From Clostridium punense (GTDB lineage Bacteria; Bacillota; Clostridia; Clostridiales; Clostridiaceae), in the NCBI RefSeq assembly GCF_017874425.1, contig NZ_JAGGLL010000003.1, positions 62,001-126,000 on the forward strand: a stretch of DNA of 64,000 bases. Reading direction: 5' to 3'. Below the pieces are notes generated by a model that searched no databases, was not told where the DNA came from, and worked only from the letters and a program-made list of their open reading frames with translations. Both the position numbers and the translations under genes were made by a program. The number at the start of each line of letters is the position of its first letter. The first letter of the stretch is position 1. This document shows, piece after piece, positions 36,509-45,240 of the stretch.

Positions 36509-39007
36509 ATGAAAGTATTAGTTGTTGGTGGTGTTGCAGCAGGAGCTTCAGCAGCTGCTAGATTGAGAAGATTAAATGAAGAAATTGAAATAATTATGTT
36601 TGAAAAAGGGGAGTATATATCCTTTGCAAACTGTGGACTTCCTTATCATATTGGAGAAGTTATAAAAGAAAGAGAAAAATTAATTGTAACTAAGAAGGAA
36701 TTAATGGAAAACCGCTTTAATATAGATGTAAGAAATAATAGTGAGGTTATAAAGGTTGATGGAGAAAACAAAACTGTAACAGTTGAATCCAAAGATAGGG
36801 GACAATATATTGAGTCCTATGACTACCTAATATTAGCCCCAGGAGCTAAGCCTATAGTTCCACCAATTGAAGGAATTGATGATGAAAGAATTTATACCTT
36901 AAGAAATATACCAGACACAGATAAAATTAAACATGTAGTTGATAATAAAAACATAAAAGAAGCAGTTGTAATAGGTGGAGGATATATTGGGGTTGAAATG
37001 GCTGAAAACTTAAAGGAAAGAGGAGTACATGTAACCTTAGTTGAAGCGGCGCCTCACATATTAGCACCTTTTGATAGTGATATGGTGGTTATTGCTGAGA
37101 AAGAGCTTGAAGAAAAGGGAGTAAAGTTAAAACTTAATGATGGAGTTAAGAAGTTCGAGGCTTTAACAAATGGATTAAATGTAATTTTAAATAGCGGTAC
37201 AAAAGTATTTGGTGAAATAGTAATTTCTGCTATTGGAGTTAAACCTGACACAGAATTCTTAATGGGTAGTGGAATTAATCTTGGACCAAGAGGACACATA
37301 ATTACTAATGAGCATATGGAAACAAATCTTCCAGGAGTTTATGCTGGAGGCGATGCTGTTGAAGTTATAGATTTTGTTAATGGAAGCAAAACAGCAATTC
37401 CACTAGCAGGTCCAGCTAACAAACAAGGTAGAATTATTTCAGATAATATTTGTGGAATTAAATCAACCTATAAGGGAACTCAGGGTACCTCTGTAATCAA
37501 AGTTTTTGATATTACAGCGGCAGGCACAGGAAACAACGAAAGAGGTCTTCAAAGGTTAGGAGTTCCTTATAAAGTAGTTTATGCTCATCCAAATGATCAT
37601 GCATCTTATTATCCAGGAGCAACACCTATAGCTTTAAAATTATTATTTAATGATGAGGGTAAAATATTAGGTGCTCAAGGTCTTGGGTATGGTGGTGTTG
37701 AAAAACGAATTGACGTCATAGCAACAGTAATGAGGCTAAATGGAACAGTTCACGACTTAACTGAGTTAGAATTAAGCTATGCACCTCCATTCTCTTCTGC
37801 TAAAGATCCTGTAAACTTTCTAGGTTATATAACTGAAGACATTTTATCAGGAAAAAGTGAAGTTGTATTACCTAGAGATATAGATAATAGGGATAAGGAA
37901 AAAGTGGTACTTTTAGATGTAAGAGAACCTCTAGAAGTGGAAGTAGGAAAAATACCAGGTTCAATAAATATAAGCGTTAATGAACTTAGAAATAAGTTAG
38001 GAGCCCTTGATAAAAATAAAGAATACTGGATTTATTGTGCAGTAGGACTTAGAGGTTATGTGGCTGAGAGAATGATGAAAAACCATGGTTTCAATGCTAA
38101 GAACGTCACTGGTGGATATAAGAGTTACATGATTGAAAAATACTTACCAAAAGAGTTTAATGATTATCAAAACGAGGGAAAAGCTGGTTTTGAAGGGAAA
38201 AGAGTAGGAAGTATTGAAAGTAATAATGAAGATGGTTCAATTAGTAGTAAGGATCAAATAAGTAAAAGAGTGGCTTTAGATGCTTGTGGATTAAGTTGCC
38301 CAGGACCATTAATGAAGGTAAGAGATAATATTAATGAAATTAATATTGGAGATACCCTTGAAGTTAAAGCCTCTGACCCAGGGTTTTATGAGGATATTAA
38401 AGCTTGGTGTAAAAGAACAAATAACGAGTTAGTCGAAATTAGTAGGGACAAAGGCATTTCAACTGCAATAATAAAAAAGGGAGCTATACAAAAGGTAACA
38501 GAAGCTTGTCCTGCGACTGCTGTGACTACTGAAACTAAAGATAACAAAACTATGGTAGTGTTTAGTGGAGATTTAGATAAGGCAATAGCATCATTTATAA
38601 TAGCCAATGGAGCAGCATCTATGGGCAAGAAAGTTACAATGTTCTTTACTTTCTGGGGACTTAATATTTTGAGAAAACATGAAAGAGTTCCTGTTAAAAA
38701 GAACTTTATTGAAACAGCTTTTGGATTTATGATGCCAAGAGGAAGTAAAAGACTTAAACTTTCCAATATGCATATGATGGGTATGGGAAGTAAGCTAATA
38801 AGAGGAGTTATGAAAAATAAAAACATATCTTCTCTTGAGGACTTAATAGAACAGGCAATGAAGAGTGGAGTAGAAGTTGTTGCTTGCTCAATGTCAATGG
38901 ATGTTATGGGCATAAAAAAAGAGGAGTTAATAGATGGAGTAAAAGAAGGTGGAGTAGGATATTACTTAGGTGAAGCTGAAGATTCAAATGTTAATTTGTT
39001 TATCTAG
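36509..39007 (+). CDS. CoA-disulfide reductase fused to rhodanese, TusA and DsrE domains
   Basis: An 832-residue multidomain sulfur-transfer protein. Residues 1-445 are a flavin disulfide reductase of the CoADR type: the dinucleotide motif VVGGVAAGASAAARLRR, the catalytic Cys C42 in SFANCGLPYHIG, and the NAD motif VVIGGGYIGVEMAE. Residues about 455-545 are a rhodanese with C510 in YCAVGLRG. Residues about 585-660 are TusA-like with CGLSCPGP (C593, C597). The last 170 residues resemble DsrE2-type proteins (NGAASMGKKVTMFFTFWGL). It probably reduces CoA persulfide or polysulfide and passes sulfane sulfur along its own domains. A GGAGG site is present. The split permease gene lies upstream after a terminator. 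Confidence 0.87.
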   Translation: MKVLVVGGVAAGASAAARLRRLNEEIEIIMFEKGEYISFANCGLPYHIGEVIKEREKLIVTKKELMENRFNIDVRNNSEVIKVDGENKTVTVESKDRGQYIESYDYLILAPGAKPIVPPIEGIDDERIYTLRNIPDTDKIKHVVDNKNIKEAVVIGGGYIGVEMAENLKERGVHVTLVEAAPHILAPFDSDMVVIAEKELEEKGVKLKLNDGVKKFEALTNGLNVILNSGTKVFGEIVISAIGVKPDTEFLMGSGINLGPRGHIITNEHMETNLPGVYAGGDAVEVIDFVNGSKTAIPLAGPANKQGRIISDNICGIKSTYKGTQGTSVIKVFDITAAGTGNNERGLQRLGVPYKVVYAHPNDHASYYPGATPIALKLLFNDEGKILGAQGLGYGGVEKRIDVIATVMRLNGTVHDLTELELSYAPPFSSAKDPVNFLGYITEDILSGKSEVVLPRDIDNRDKEKVVLLDVREPLEVEVGKIPGSINISVNELRNKLGALDKNKEYWIYCAVGLRGYVAERMMKNHGFNAKNVTGGYKSYMIEKYLPKEFNDYQNEGKAGFEGKRVGSIESNNEDGSISSKDQISKRVALDACGLSCPGPLMKVRDNINEINIGDTLEVKASDPGFYEDIKAWCKRTNNELVEISRDKGISTAIIKKGAIQKVTEACPATAVTTETKDNKTMVVFSGDLDKAIASFIIANGAASMGKKVTMFFTFWGLNILRKHERVPVKKNFIETAFGFMMPRGSKRLKLSNMHMMGMGSKLIRGVMKNKNISSLEDLIEQAMKSGVEVVACSMSMDVMGIKKEELIDGVKEGGVGYYLGEAEDSNVNLFI

Positions 39008-39629
39008 TAATAGTAATATGACTTCATGGGAGATTTCTTTAGAAATGTAAATTTTATTACTAATTATTGCTTCAACACTTGATAATTACTTTGAGTATAG
39101 AAACGTGACTACAAACTATGGTGAAATTTAGATGTGTGTCTTAGTGAAATTAACTTAAGTCTACAAATCTATTGAAGCTCCGCTTTGTTAAAGATAAATG
39201 GTAATAGAGCAATAAACTATAGTATTAAAAATATAATTTAGCACTATAAAATTAATAGTTTTATAGTGCTTTTATCTATTTAAATATATAAACAAGCGTA
39301 GAAATTAGTTTATATATAAATACTCAATGTCTTAAAGTTACATGTAAGTTTTAAATGCTTATTCAGGTTATATGTTCACATAGTTATAAGATACCTATAA
39401 GTATTATACATATGTTAACACTAAAAAAATTAATAAAAGCTATATGTTAATTTTATTCAATGATATAATTATGAAAATGAAGTATCCGTTTAAAAGAGTG
39501 TAAAGAATAATTTTTTACTATGATTCATTTTAAATTTATACAAGCACAGGATAAAATCATGGCGATTGCAAATTTATCACAAACTTTAAAATGAGCTAAT
39601 AGAAGATAAAGAAGAATGTAGGTGGTTAT
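39008..39629. other. Intergenic region between the reductase and the Crp/Fnr gene
   Basis: About 620 bases. It holds one good hairpin terminator at 39241-39273 and otherwise AT-rich DNA, with no open frame. I looked for a TGTGA/TCACA palindrome close to the crp-like start and found none. Confidence 0.5.
39241..39275 (+). terminator. Rho-independent terminator
   Basis: GCACTATAAAA (39241-39251) pairs with TTTTATAGTGC (39259-39269), followed by TTTTATC. It lies 230 bases after the fusion gene, so that transcript would have a long 3' tail. Confidence 0.75.
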
Positions 39630-40313
39630 ATGAAAGTGGTGCTTTCTGAATTAAAGAGTTTGGAGCTTTTCCAACAGGTTAAGGAAGAGACTGTAATAAG
39701 TTTTATGAATAAATGTGAAAAACTTTCCATCGAAAAAGGTGAAGTGCTATTTTTAGAAAGAGAAGAAGTAAATAACGTATATATTATTCTTAAAGGAAAA
39801 GTTACTATGTATAGAACTACCTCTGATGGCCAAAAAAGAATTATATATGTGCTTACAGATGGTACTATAATTAATGAAGTGATTTTTGATGGTATTTCTG
39901 CCTCGATTTGTTGTGAGGGCTATGAAGATACTCAGGTTATAGCTATAAACAAAGAAGACTTACTGAAAATAATGGAAAAAGATTTTGAATTCACAAAGCT
40001 AGTGATATTTTCAATGAGCAAAAAAATTAGAAGGTTATATAGACAACTAAAGAATACAGCAGTAATCAGAGTTGATAAGAAAGTTGCAGCAAAGCTTTGG
40101 AAACTATCTGTAGACTACGGTAAACCTTGTAATGGAGAAACTATTATTGATTTAAAAATAACTATAACTTATCTAGCTGAAATGCTAGGACATCCAAGAG
40201 AAACCATATCAAGGTCAATGAAAACCTTAGAAGGCAAAGGACTTGTAAGATATATGGATAAAAAAATAGTAGTAGATCAAGAAAAGTTACTTCAATTTTA
40301 CAGAAATTTATAG
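39630..40313 (+). CDS. Crp/Fnr family transcriptional regulator
   Basis: A 227-residue protein with an N-terminal cyclic-nucleotide-binding-like beta-barrel (about 10-110), a dimer helix (about 115-145) and a C-terminal winged HTH. The recognition helix (about 187-200) reads HPRETISRSMKTLE, with the Arg-Glu pair that contacts GTGA in CRP plus a Ser-Arg as in FNR. No N-terminal Cys cluster of the FNR Fe-S type exists; the four Cys (C29, C94, C95 and one near 166) are scattered. The effector is unknown. A CRP-type palindrome 16 bases after its stop lies before the channel-asr genes, so it is probably their regulator. Confidence 0.87.
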   Translation: MKVVLSELKSLELFQQVKEETVISFMNKCEKLSIEKGEVLFLEREEVNNVYIILKGKVTMYRTTSDGQKRIIYVLTDGTIINEVIFDGISASICCEGYEDTQVIAINKEDLLKIMEKDFEFTKLVIFSMSKKIRRLYRQLKNTAVIRVDKKVAAKLWKLSVDYGKPCNGETIIDLKITITYLAEMLGHPRETISRSMKTLEGKGLVRYMDKKIVVDQEKLLQFYRNL

Positions 40314-40328
40314 AAAAAAACTAAATTG

Positions 40329-40344
40329 CGTGACTATTATCACA
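40329..40344 (+). promoter_or_regulatory. Candidate Crp/Fnr operator upstream of the channel-asrABC genes
   Basis: CGTGA-CTATTA-TCACA at 40329-40344 is a 5-6-5 palindrome one base off the CRP consensus TGTGA-N6-TCACA. A possible -10 (TATATT, 40369-40374) would put the site centre near -44, close to a class II activator position. The adjacent regulator has the Arg-Glu recognition residues. Assignment is inference. Confidence 0.6.
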
Positions 40345-40399
40345 TACTTCCTTGGAGTTTATTGTTATTATATTAACAATACTTTAAGGGGGTTTTTTT

Positions 40400-41167
40400 A
40401 TGTTTAGCGATGTTATTGAAAAAGTAAGTAATGCATCTGTAGCTAAGAGTAATTTATTAAAAAGGTCTAAAGGAAAATATATAGTAAGTTCTGCCTTAGC
40501 TGGAATGTTTGTAGGTTTTGGAATTATACTCATATTTACTATTGGTGGATTACTCTCAGCAGCAAACTCACCTACTACAAAAATTATTATGGGCTTAAGC
40601 TTTGGAGTTGCACTTAGTCTTGTAATTATGTCAGGATCAGAACTTTTCACTGGAAATAATATGATTATGACCATTGGTAATTTGGAGAAGAAAGTTAAGT
40701 TTAGTGACACATTAAATATCTGGATTTTTAGTTTTATAGGAAATTTATTAGGTTCAATTTTACTAGCATTTCTATTTTCTCAAAGTGGTCTTGGAATTGG
40801 GCCAGTAGCAGAATTTATTGGTAAGATATCAACAGCTAAAATGACTGCCCCAGCAATGCAATTATTTATTAGGGGAATTCTTTGCAATATAATGGTCTGT
40901 CTTGCTGTTTGGTGCTCTTTTAAATTAAAAGAAGAAACCTCAAAATTAATAATGATTTTCTGGTGTTTATTTGTATTCATTACATCGGGTTTTGAGCACA
41001 GTATTGCAAATATGACACTGTTAGCTATAGGACTACTAATTCCTCACCCTGCAACGGTTACAGTAGGAGGATATCTATATAATATTGGTATCGTAACTCT
41101 TGGAAACATGGTAGGGGGAATAGTTTTTGTTGGCCTTGCCTACTGGTACGTTTCAAAAGAAAAATAA
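40400..41167 (+). CDS. Formate/nitrite transporter family channel, likely hydrosulfide channel
   Basis: A 255-residue protein with six membrane helices and the FNT pattern: KGKYIVSSALAGMFVGFGIIL, GLSFGVALSLVIMSGSELFTGNNM, RGILCNIMVCLAVWC and SGFEHSIANMTL. FNT channels are pentamers moving small anions such as formate, nitrite or HS-. It sits directly before asrABC, the arrangement reported for the Clostridioides difficile FNT3 hydrosulfide channel, so HS- export is the best guess; formate or nitrite cannot be excluded. AAGGGGG precedes the ATG. It is 77 bases upstream of asrA. Confidence 0.8.
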   Translation: MFSDVIEKVSNASVAKSNLLKRSKGKYIVSSALAGMFVGFGIILIFTIGGLLSAANSPTTKIIMGLSFGVALSLVIMSGSELFTGNNMIMTIGNLEKKVKFSDTLNIWIFSFIGNLLGSILLAFLFSQSGLGIGPVAEFIGKISTAKMTAPAMQLFIRGILCNIMVCLAVWCSFKLKEETSKLIMIFWCLFVFITSGFEHSIANMTLLAIGLLIPHPATVTVGGYLYNIGIVTLGNMVGGIVFVGLAYWYVSKEK

Positions 41168-41244
41168 GTATAAAAGCTTAGATTAGTAGTATTTTTAAGA
41201 AAACTTTTATATGAATATAAAAAAACATTTGGAAGGAGATAACC

Positions 41245-42246
41245 ATGGATATAAAGTTTACAACAGAAAGCTTTAATGAAATTTTAAATAAATTAAAACA
41301 TGAATATAAAATATTAGCTCCTATGACCTTGGTTGGTAAGGGAACTTTAAGTGATACAGATTCAATTAAGTATAAGCCAATAAATAGAATTGAGGATGTG
41401 GAATTTAAAATAAAAAGCAGTTTCTCTGCTAAAGAAGTATACATGCCAATTACAGAAACCTTATTTTATTTTACTGAAGATTCATACATTGAGCCTAAAA
41501 AAGAAGAGAAAAAGACATTAGTTTTTTTAAGAAGTTGCGATATTCACGCTCTTAAAAGAAGTGATGAAATATATTTAAAAAATGGTTTTGAAGATCCTTA
41601 CTATAAGCATTTTAGGGATAATCTTAAGATAGTTTTAATAGGCTGCGAGAAAACCTTTGAGAATTGTTTTTGTGTTTCTATGGGAACTAACAAAACAGAT
41701 GAGTATAGTATGTATTTAAAATATAAAAATGACACAGTTTATTTAAAAGTTAAGGATGAGGAACTAACAAGCTATTTCCAGGGAGGAATAAATACAGACA
41801 TTGAAATAGACTTTGTGGAAGAGAACAGTACTAGTGTAAATATTCCAGAAAATCTATCTCAAAAAATATTTAAATCTTCCATGTGGAATGAATATGATGC
41901 AAGATGTATAGCCTGTGGAAGATGTAATTTTGTCTGTCCAACCTGTACCTGCTTTACAATGCAGGATATTCATTACAAGGATAATCCTAAAAATGGTGAA
42001 AGAAGAAGAGTTTGGGCATCCTGTCAAGTTGACGGGTATACAGATATGGCAGGAGGCCATAGCTTTAGAAGAAAGAATGGAGAAAGGATGAGATTTAAAG
42101 CCATGCATAAGGTTTATGATTTTAAGAAAAGGTTTGGATATCATATGTGTGTAGGCTGTGGTAGGTGTGATGATATTTGTCCACAATATATATCTTTTTC
42201 TAATTGCATAAACAAATTAAATGTTGCTGTAAATGAGGTGGAATAA
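41245..42246 (+). CDS. asrA: Anaerobic sulfite reductase subunit A
   Basis: A 333-residue iron-sulfur subunit. Two ferredoxin-type clusters are visible: CIACGRCNFVCPTCTC and CVGCGRCDDICP. The N-terminal region matches the AsrA/hydrogenase-beta-like fold (VFLRSCDIHALKRSDEIYL). It carries electrons to the siroheme subunit. AAGGAGATAACC precedes the ATG. It overlaps asrB by one base (TAATG), so the two are translationally coupled. Confidence 0.93.
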   Translation: MDIKFTTESFNEILNKLKHEYKILAPMTLVGKGTLSDTDSIKYKPINRIEDVEFKIKSSFSAKEVYMPITETLFYFTEDSYIEPKKEEKKTLVFLRSCDIHALKRSDEIYLKNGFEDPYYKHFRDNLKIVLIGCEKTFENCFCVSMGTNKTDEYSMYLKYKNDTVYLKVKDEELTSYFQGGINTDIEIDFVEENSTSVNIPENLSQKIFKSSMWNEYDARCIACGRCNFVCPTCTCFTMQDIHYKDNPKNGERRRVWASCQVDGYTDMAGGHSFRRKNGERMRFKAMHKVYDFKKRFGYHMCVGCGRCDDICPQYISFSNCINKLNVAVNEVE

Positions 42247-43037
42247 TGAATAACATATACATGCCCTTTAAATCAAAAATATTAGATATTATTAAGCATA
42301 CAGATATAGAGTTTACTTTTAGAATGGAATTTAACGGTCAGGTTAAGCCTGGGCAGTTTATGGAAGTATCTATTCCTAAATACGGAGAAGCACCTATTTC
42401 AGTAAGTGGGGCTGGTGAAGGCTTTATTGATTTAACAATTAGAAGAGTTGGAGTGGTTACAGATATAATTCATACCTTCTTTGTAGGAGATTCCTTATTC
42501 TTAAGAGGACCTTATGGAAATGGATTTGATGTTAGTTTATATGAAGGTAAAGAAATAATAGTAGCTGCAGGTGGAAGTGCACTTGCTCCGGTGAGAGGTA
42601 TTGTAGAACACTTTACAAGCCATAGAGATAGAGCCAGAGATTTCAACTTATTAGTAGGTTTTAAGTCTCCTAAAGATATTTTATTTAAAGATGATCTAAA
42701 ACTTTGGTCTAACACAGTTAATGTTACGGTAACTGTAGATTCAGCACCAGAAGATTATGAGGGAAATACTGGACTTGTTACTAAATATGTACCTGAGCTT
42801 AAAATAGAAGATGTAGGAAAAGCAATAGTTGTAGTGGTTGGTCCCCCAATGATGATGAAATTTACCGTGGCGGAGTTTTTAAAACTAGGTATTAAAGAAG
42901 AAAATATATGGGTTTCCTATGAGCGAAAAATGTGTTGTGGAGTAGGTAAGTGCGGACATTGTAAGATGGATGATACTTATATTTGTTTAGATGGACCTGT
43001 ATTTAATTATTTAGAGGCAAAAAATCTAGTAGATTAA
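42246..43037 (+). CDS. asrB: Anaerobic sulfite reductase subunit B
   Basis: A 263-residue FAD/NAD(P)H-binding subunit of the ferredoxin-reductase type. FAD contact PISVSGAGEG and IDLTIRRVGVVTDIIH, and the NAD(P) part VAAGGSALAPVRGIVEHF, are in order. The C-terminal CCGVGKCGHCKMDDTYICLDGPVF holds the [2Fe-2S] cysteines of the DHODB/AsrB type. It takes electrons from NADH for sulfite reduction. The gene starts on the asrA stop codon. Confidence 0.93.
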   Translation: MNNIYMPFKSKILDIIKHTDIEFTFRMEFNGQVKPGQFMEVSIPKYGEAPISVSGAGEGFIDLTIRRVGVVTDIIHTFFVGDSLFLRGPYGNGFDVSLYEGKEIIVAAGGSALAPVRGIVEHFTSHRDRARDFNLLVGFKSPKDILFKDDLKLWSNTVNVTVTVDSAPEDYEGNTGLVTKYVPELKIEDVGKAIVVVVGPPMMMKFTVAEFLKLGIKEENIWVSYERKMCCGVGKCGHCKMDDTYICLDGPVFNYLEAKNLVD

Positions 43038-43049
43038 GGAGGGATAACT

Positions 43050-44003
43050 TTGGATATTAATACTAAAGCTATAATGAGAAATGCCTTTAGGGTAACTAAA
43101 AAAAGAGGGAAAACTGCTATTAGAATAAGAGTTCCAGGAGGACACTTACCTGTAAAGTATTTTGATGTGTTAAAAGAAGTGGCAGAGAAGTATGGGAATG
43201 GATCTGTGCATATGACTACGAGGCAGGGGTTTGAAATCACAGATATAGATTTTGATAAAATGGAAGAGGTTAATAAACTAATCCAGCCTGTAATTGAGGG
43301 ATTAGATATAAATCAGCCTAATGCACCAAAAACTGGGTATGCAGCTGCAGGGACAAGAAATGTAGCTTCTTGCATAGGAAATAGGGTATGTCCTTTTGCG
43401 AATTATGATACAACTGCACTAGCACAAAGGATTGAAAAAGCCATTTTCCCAAACCACTATCATGTAAAGGTAGCCGTAACAGGATGTCCTAATGATTGCA
43501 TTAAGGCTAGAATGAATGATTTTGGAGTTTTAGGAATGACTGAGCCTCAATATGAAAGTCATAGATGTATTTCCTGTGGTGCTTGCGTTAAAAATTGTAA
43601 AAAAAGAGTAACTGGGGCACTTAGAATGGAGAATTTCAAAGTAGAAAGAGATCATGAGAAATGCTTAGGCTGTGGAGAGTGCGTAAACAAATGTCCAACA
43701 AATGCCTGGACTAGAAGTGATAAAAAATATTACAAACTAGTTATAATGGGGAGAACAGGGAAGAAAAATCCAAGAATTGCAGAGGACTTTATTAAATGGA
43801 TTGACGAAGATTCAATAATAAAAATAATCTTAAATACCTATAAATATGTAGATAAATATATTGATAAGGATGCACCTAACGGTAAAGAGCATGTAGGTTA
43901 TATAGTTGATAGAACAGGATATCAAGTTTTTAAGGATTTTGTACTAGAGGGTGTTAATCTCCCTGAAATTGCAGAGGTTGCAAATAATATTTACTGGAAG
44001 TAA
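43050..44003 (+). CDS. asrC: Anaerobic sulfite reductase subunit C (siroheme)
   Basis: The catalytic subunit (317 residues) that reduces sulfite to sulfide. The N-terminal part fits the sulfite/nitrite reductase repeat (GNGSVHMTTRQGFEITDI). Siroheme/[4Fe-4S] cysteines are seen in ASCIGNRVCPFANYDT and GCPNDCIKARMNDFG. Two ferredoxin clusters follow (CISCGACVKNCKK, CLGCGECVNKCP). The start is TTG with AAGGAGG. It is last in the unit; a terminator follows. Confidence 0.94.
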   Translation: MDINTKAIMRNAFRVTKKRGKTAIRIRVPGGHLPVKYFDVLKEVAEKYGNGSVHMTTRQGFEITDIDFDKMEEVNKLIQPVIEGLDINQPNAPKTGYAAAGTRNVASCIGNRVCPFANYDTTALAQRIEKAIFPNHYHVKVAVTGCPNDCIKARMNDFGVLGMTEPQYESHRCISCGACVKNCKKRVTGALRMENFKVERDHEKCLGCGECVNKCPTNAWTRSDKKYYKLVIMGRTGKKNPRIAEDFIKWIDEDSIIKIILNTYKYVDKYIDKDAPNGKEHVGYIVDRTGYQVFKDFVLEGVNLPEIAEVANNIYWK

Positions 44004-44113
44004 TAAAGCAAATTCAATATGTAGGAAATCAAAGTCAGGACTAACTAATAAATGAAAATTACCTTGGTGTTCTTATAACTTTTGTAAATGAATAAATTAA
44101 AATTTCGTAGTTG

Positions 44114-44165
44114 AAGCCATGAATAATAGAGCAGGTTATGTTTCTAATTATTCATGGCTTTTTAT
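44114..44165 (+). terminator. Rho-independent terminator after asrC
   Basis: AAGCCATGAATAAT (44114-44127) pairs with ATTATTCATGGCTT (44147-44160), followed by TTTTTA. Confidence 0.85.
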
Positions 44166-44243
44166 AGTATATAGCCTTTGTAAATTGAATAGTAGTCCTT
44201 AAACTATCAGTTTAAGAAGGATAATTGATGTAAAAGGTAATTT

Positions 44244-44897
44244 CTATATAAATAAAATCAGAATAAATAACAATAATATAAGGTTTAATGTTACTGAAAG
44301 TTTTTTCTTATTTACAAGGGGAAGGTGAAATTTCTCCAGTAACCTTTCCATAGTTGCAATATATACCTTGTTTCCGTCAAGAGAAGGCAAAGGTAATAGA
44401 TTCGTAAGACCTAGAGTTAAATTTACTATGGTGAGAAAAAATAAAAAGAAAGTACCTTTCATGGAATGAAATAAGGTAGATAGACTATTTTCTAAGATAT
44501 AAATTCTTTTTAAGCTTATAATGCGAAAGCTTTGAATAATTATATGTGATACATTCATTAGAGCTGTTTTTAGTAGGTCAAAGTTAAAATCTAAGGAAGC
44601 TAGTAAACATAAAGTAAACACTAAAAAGTTAAAGGCTACCCCGGATAAACATATTATATAAATCTCTAATAGATTTAGTCTTTCATATTTTAATTCATTA
44701 TTATAAATATAGCCGCCTAGGGGAAATAATCTTATTTGAAATTCTGTGCCATGTCTAAAAAAAGAATATAACTTTGGACCAACTCCTATACAAAATTCAT
44801 AAACAGGGACCTTGAAGAGCTTAGAAGTCATATAATGCCCTAATTCATGAATTAAAATTGAAGCAAAAAGTACAACATAAATGATAAAAAAATCCAT
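44244..44897 (-). CDS. Site-2 protease family membrane metalloprotease (M50)
   Basis: A 217-residue polytopic protein. ILIHELGHYMTSKLF carries HExxH in the first helix, and LTNLLPLPSLDGNKVYI supplies the NPxPxLDG-type second motif. It has no PDZ domain, so it is the compact SpoIVFB/RseP-core type. The substrate is unknown; a sporulation sigma or anti-sigma factor is one option. I chose the ATG at 44897 behind GGGGGAATT; an ATG 11 codons upstream lacks a site. It is monocistronic. Confidence 0.82.
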   Translation of the reverse strand: MDFFIIYVVLFASILIHELGHYMTSKLFKVPVYEFCIGVGPKLYSFFRHGTEFQIRLFPLGGYIYNNELKYERLNLLEIYIICLSGVAFNFLVFTLCLLASLDFNFDLLKTALMNVSHIIIQSFRIISLKRIYILENSLSTLFHSMKGTFFLFFLTIVNLTLGLTNLLPLPSLDGNKVYIATMERLLEKFHLPLVNKKKLSVTLNLILLLFILILFI

Positions 44898-45120
44898 AAT
44901 TCCCCCTATACTCAAGTGGTTATAATTCATTTTTATTCATAACCTAAGGTGATTATAACTTATTATGGCACTTAATAAGCTAATTAGCATAAGAATAAAG
45001 AAAGGTAACTAAAATAATAAAGGTGTGATTTCTTACACCTCTGAAAAGTACAAATATTTTAAAGCCCCTATTATACAGTAATTAGAATTTTATGATTGTA
45101 TTTACTAAGGTTAATTAGCT
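44898..45120. other. Intergenic region upstream of the M50 gene
   Basis: AT-rich DNA between the symporter terminator and the M50 protease start. No specific element was recognised. Confidence 0.35.
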
Positions 45121-45156
45121 TCATAAAAAAATAAGTGCGGACTTCGGAAGCCGCAC
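45121..45156 (-). terminator. Rho-independent terminator after the symporter gene
   Basis: GTGCGG (45135-45140) pairs with CCGCAC (45151-45156), with further CTT/AAG pairing inside. Read on the minus strand it is followed by TTATTTTTTT. Confidence 0.8.
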
Positions 45157-45240
45157 AAATACTATATATTTATAAGAATATAAGAATATAACAACATGTA
45201 TTTACATATTGTTATATTCTATTACTAATAAACCATATTT

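Noticed and set aside
39300-39629. FNR box upstream of the Crp/Fnr gene
   Set aside because: No TTGAT-N4-ATCAA and no TGTGA-N6-TCACA palindrome was found by eye, so autoregulation cannot be claimed.
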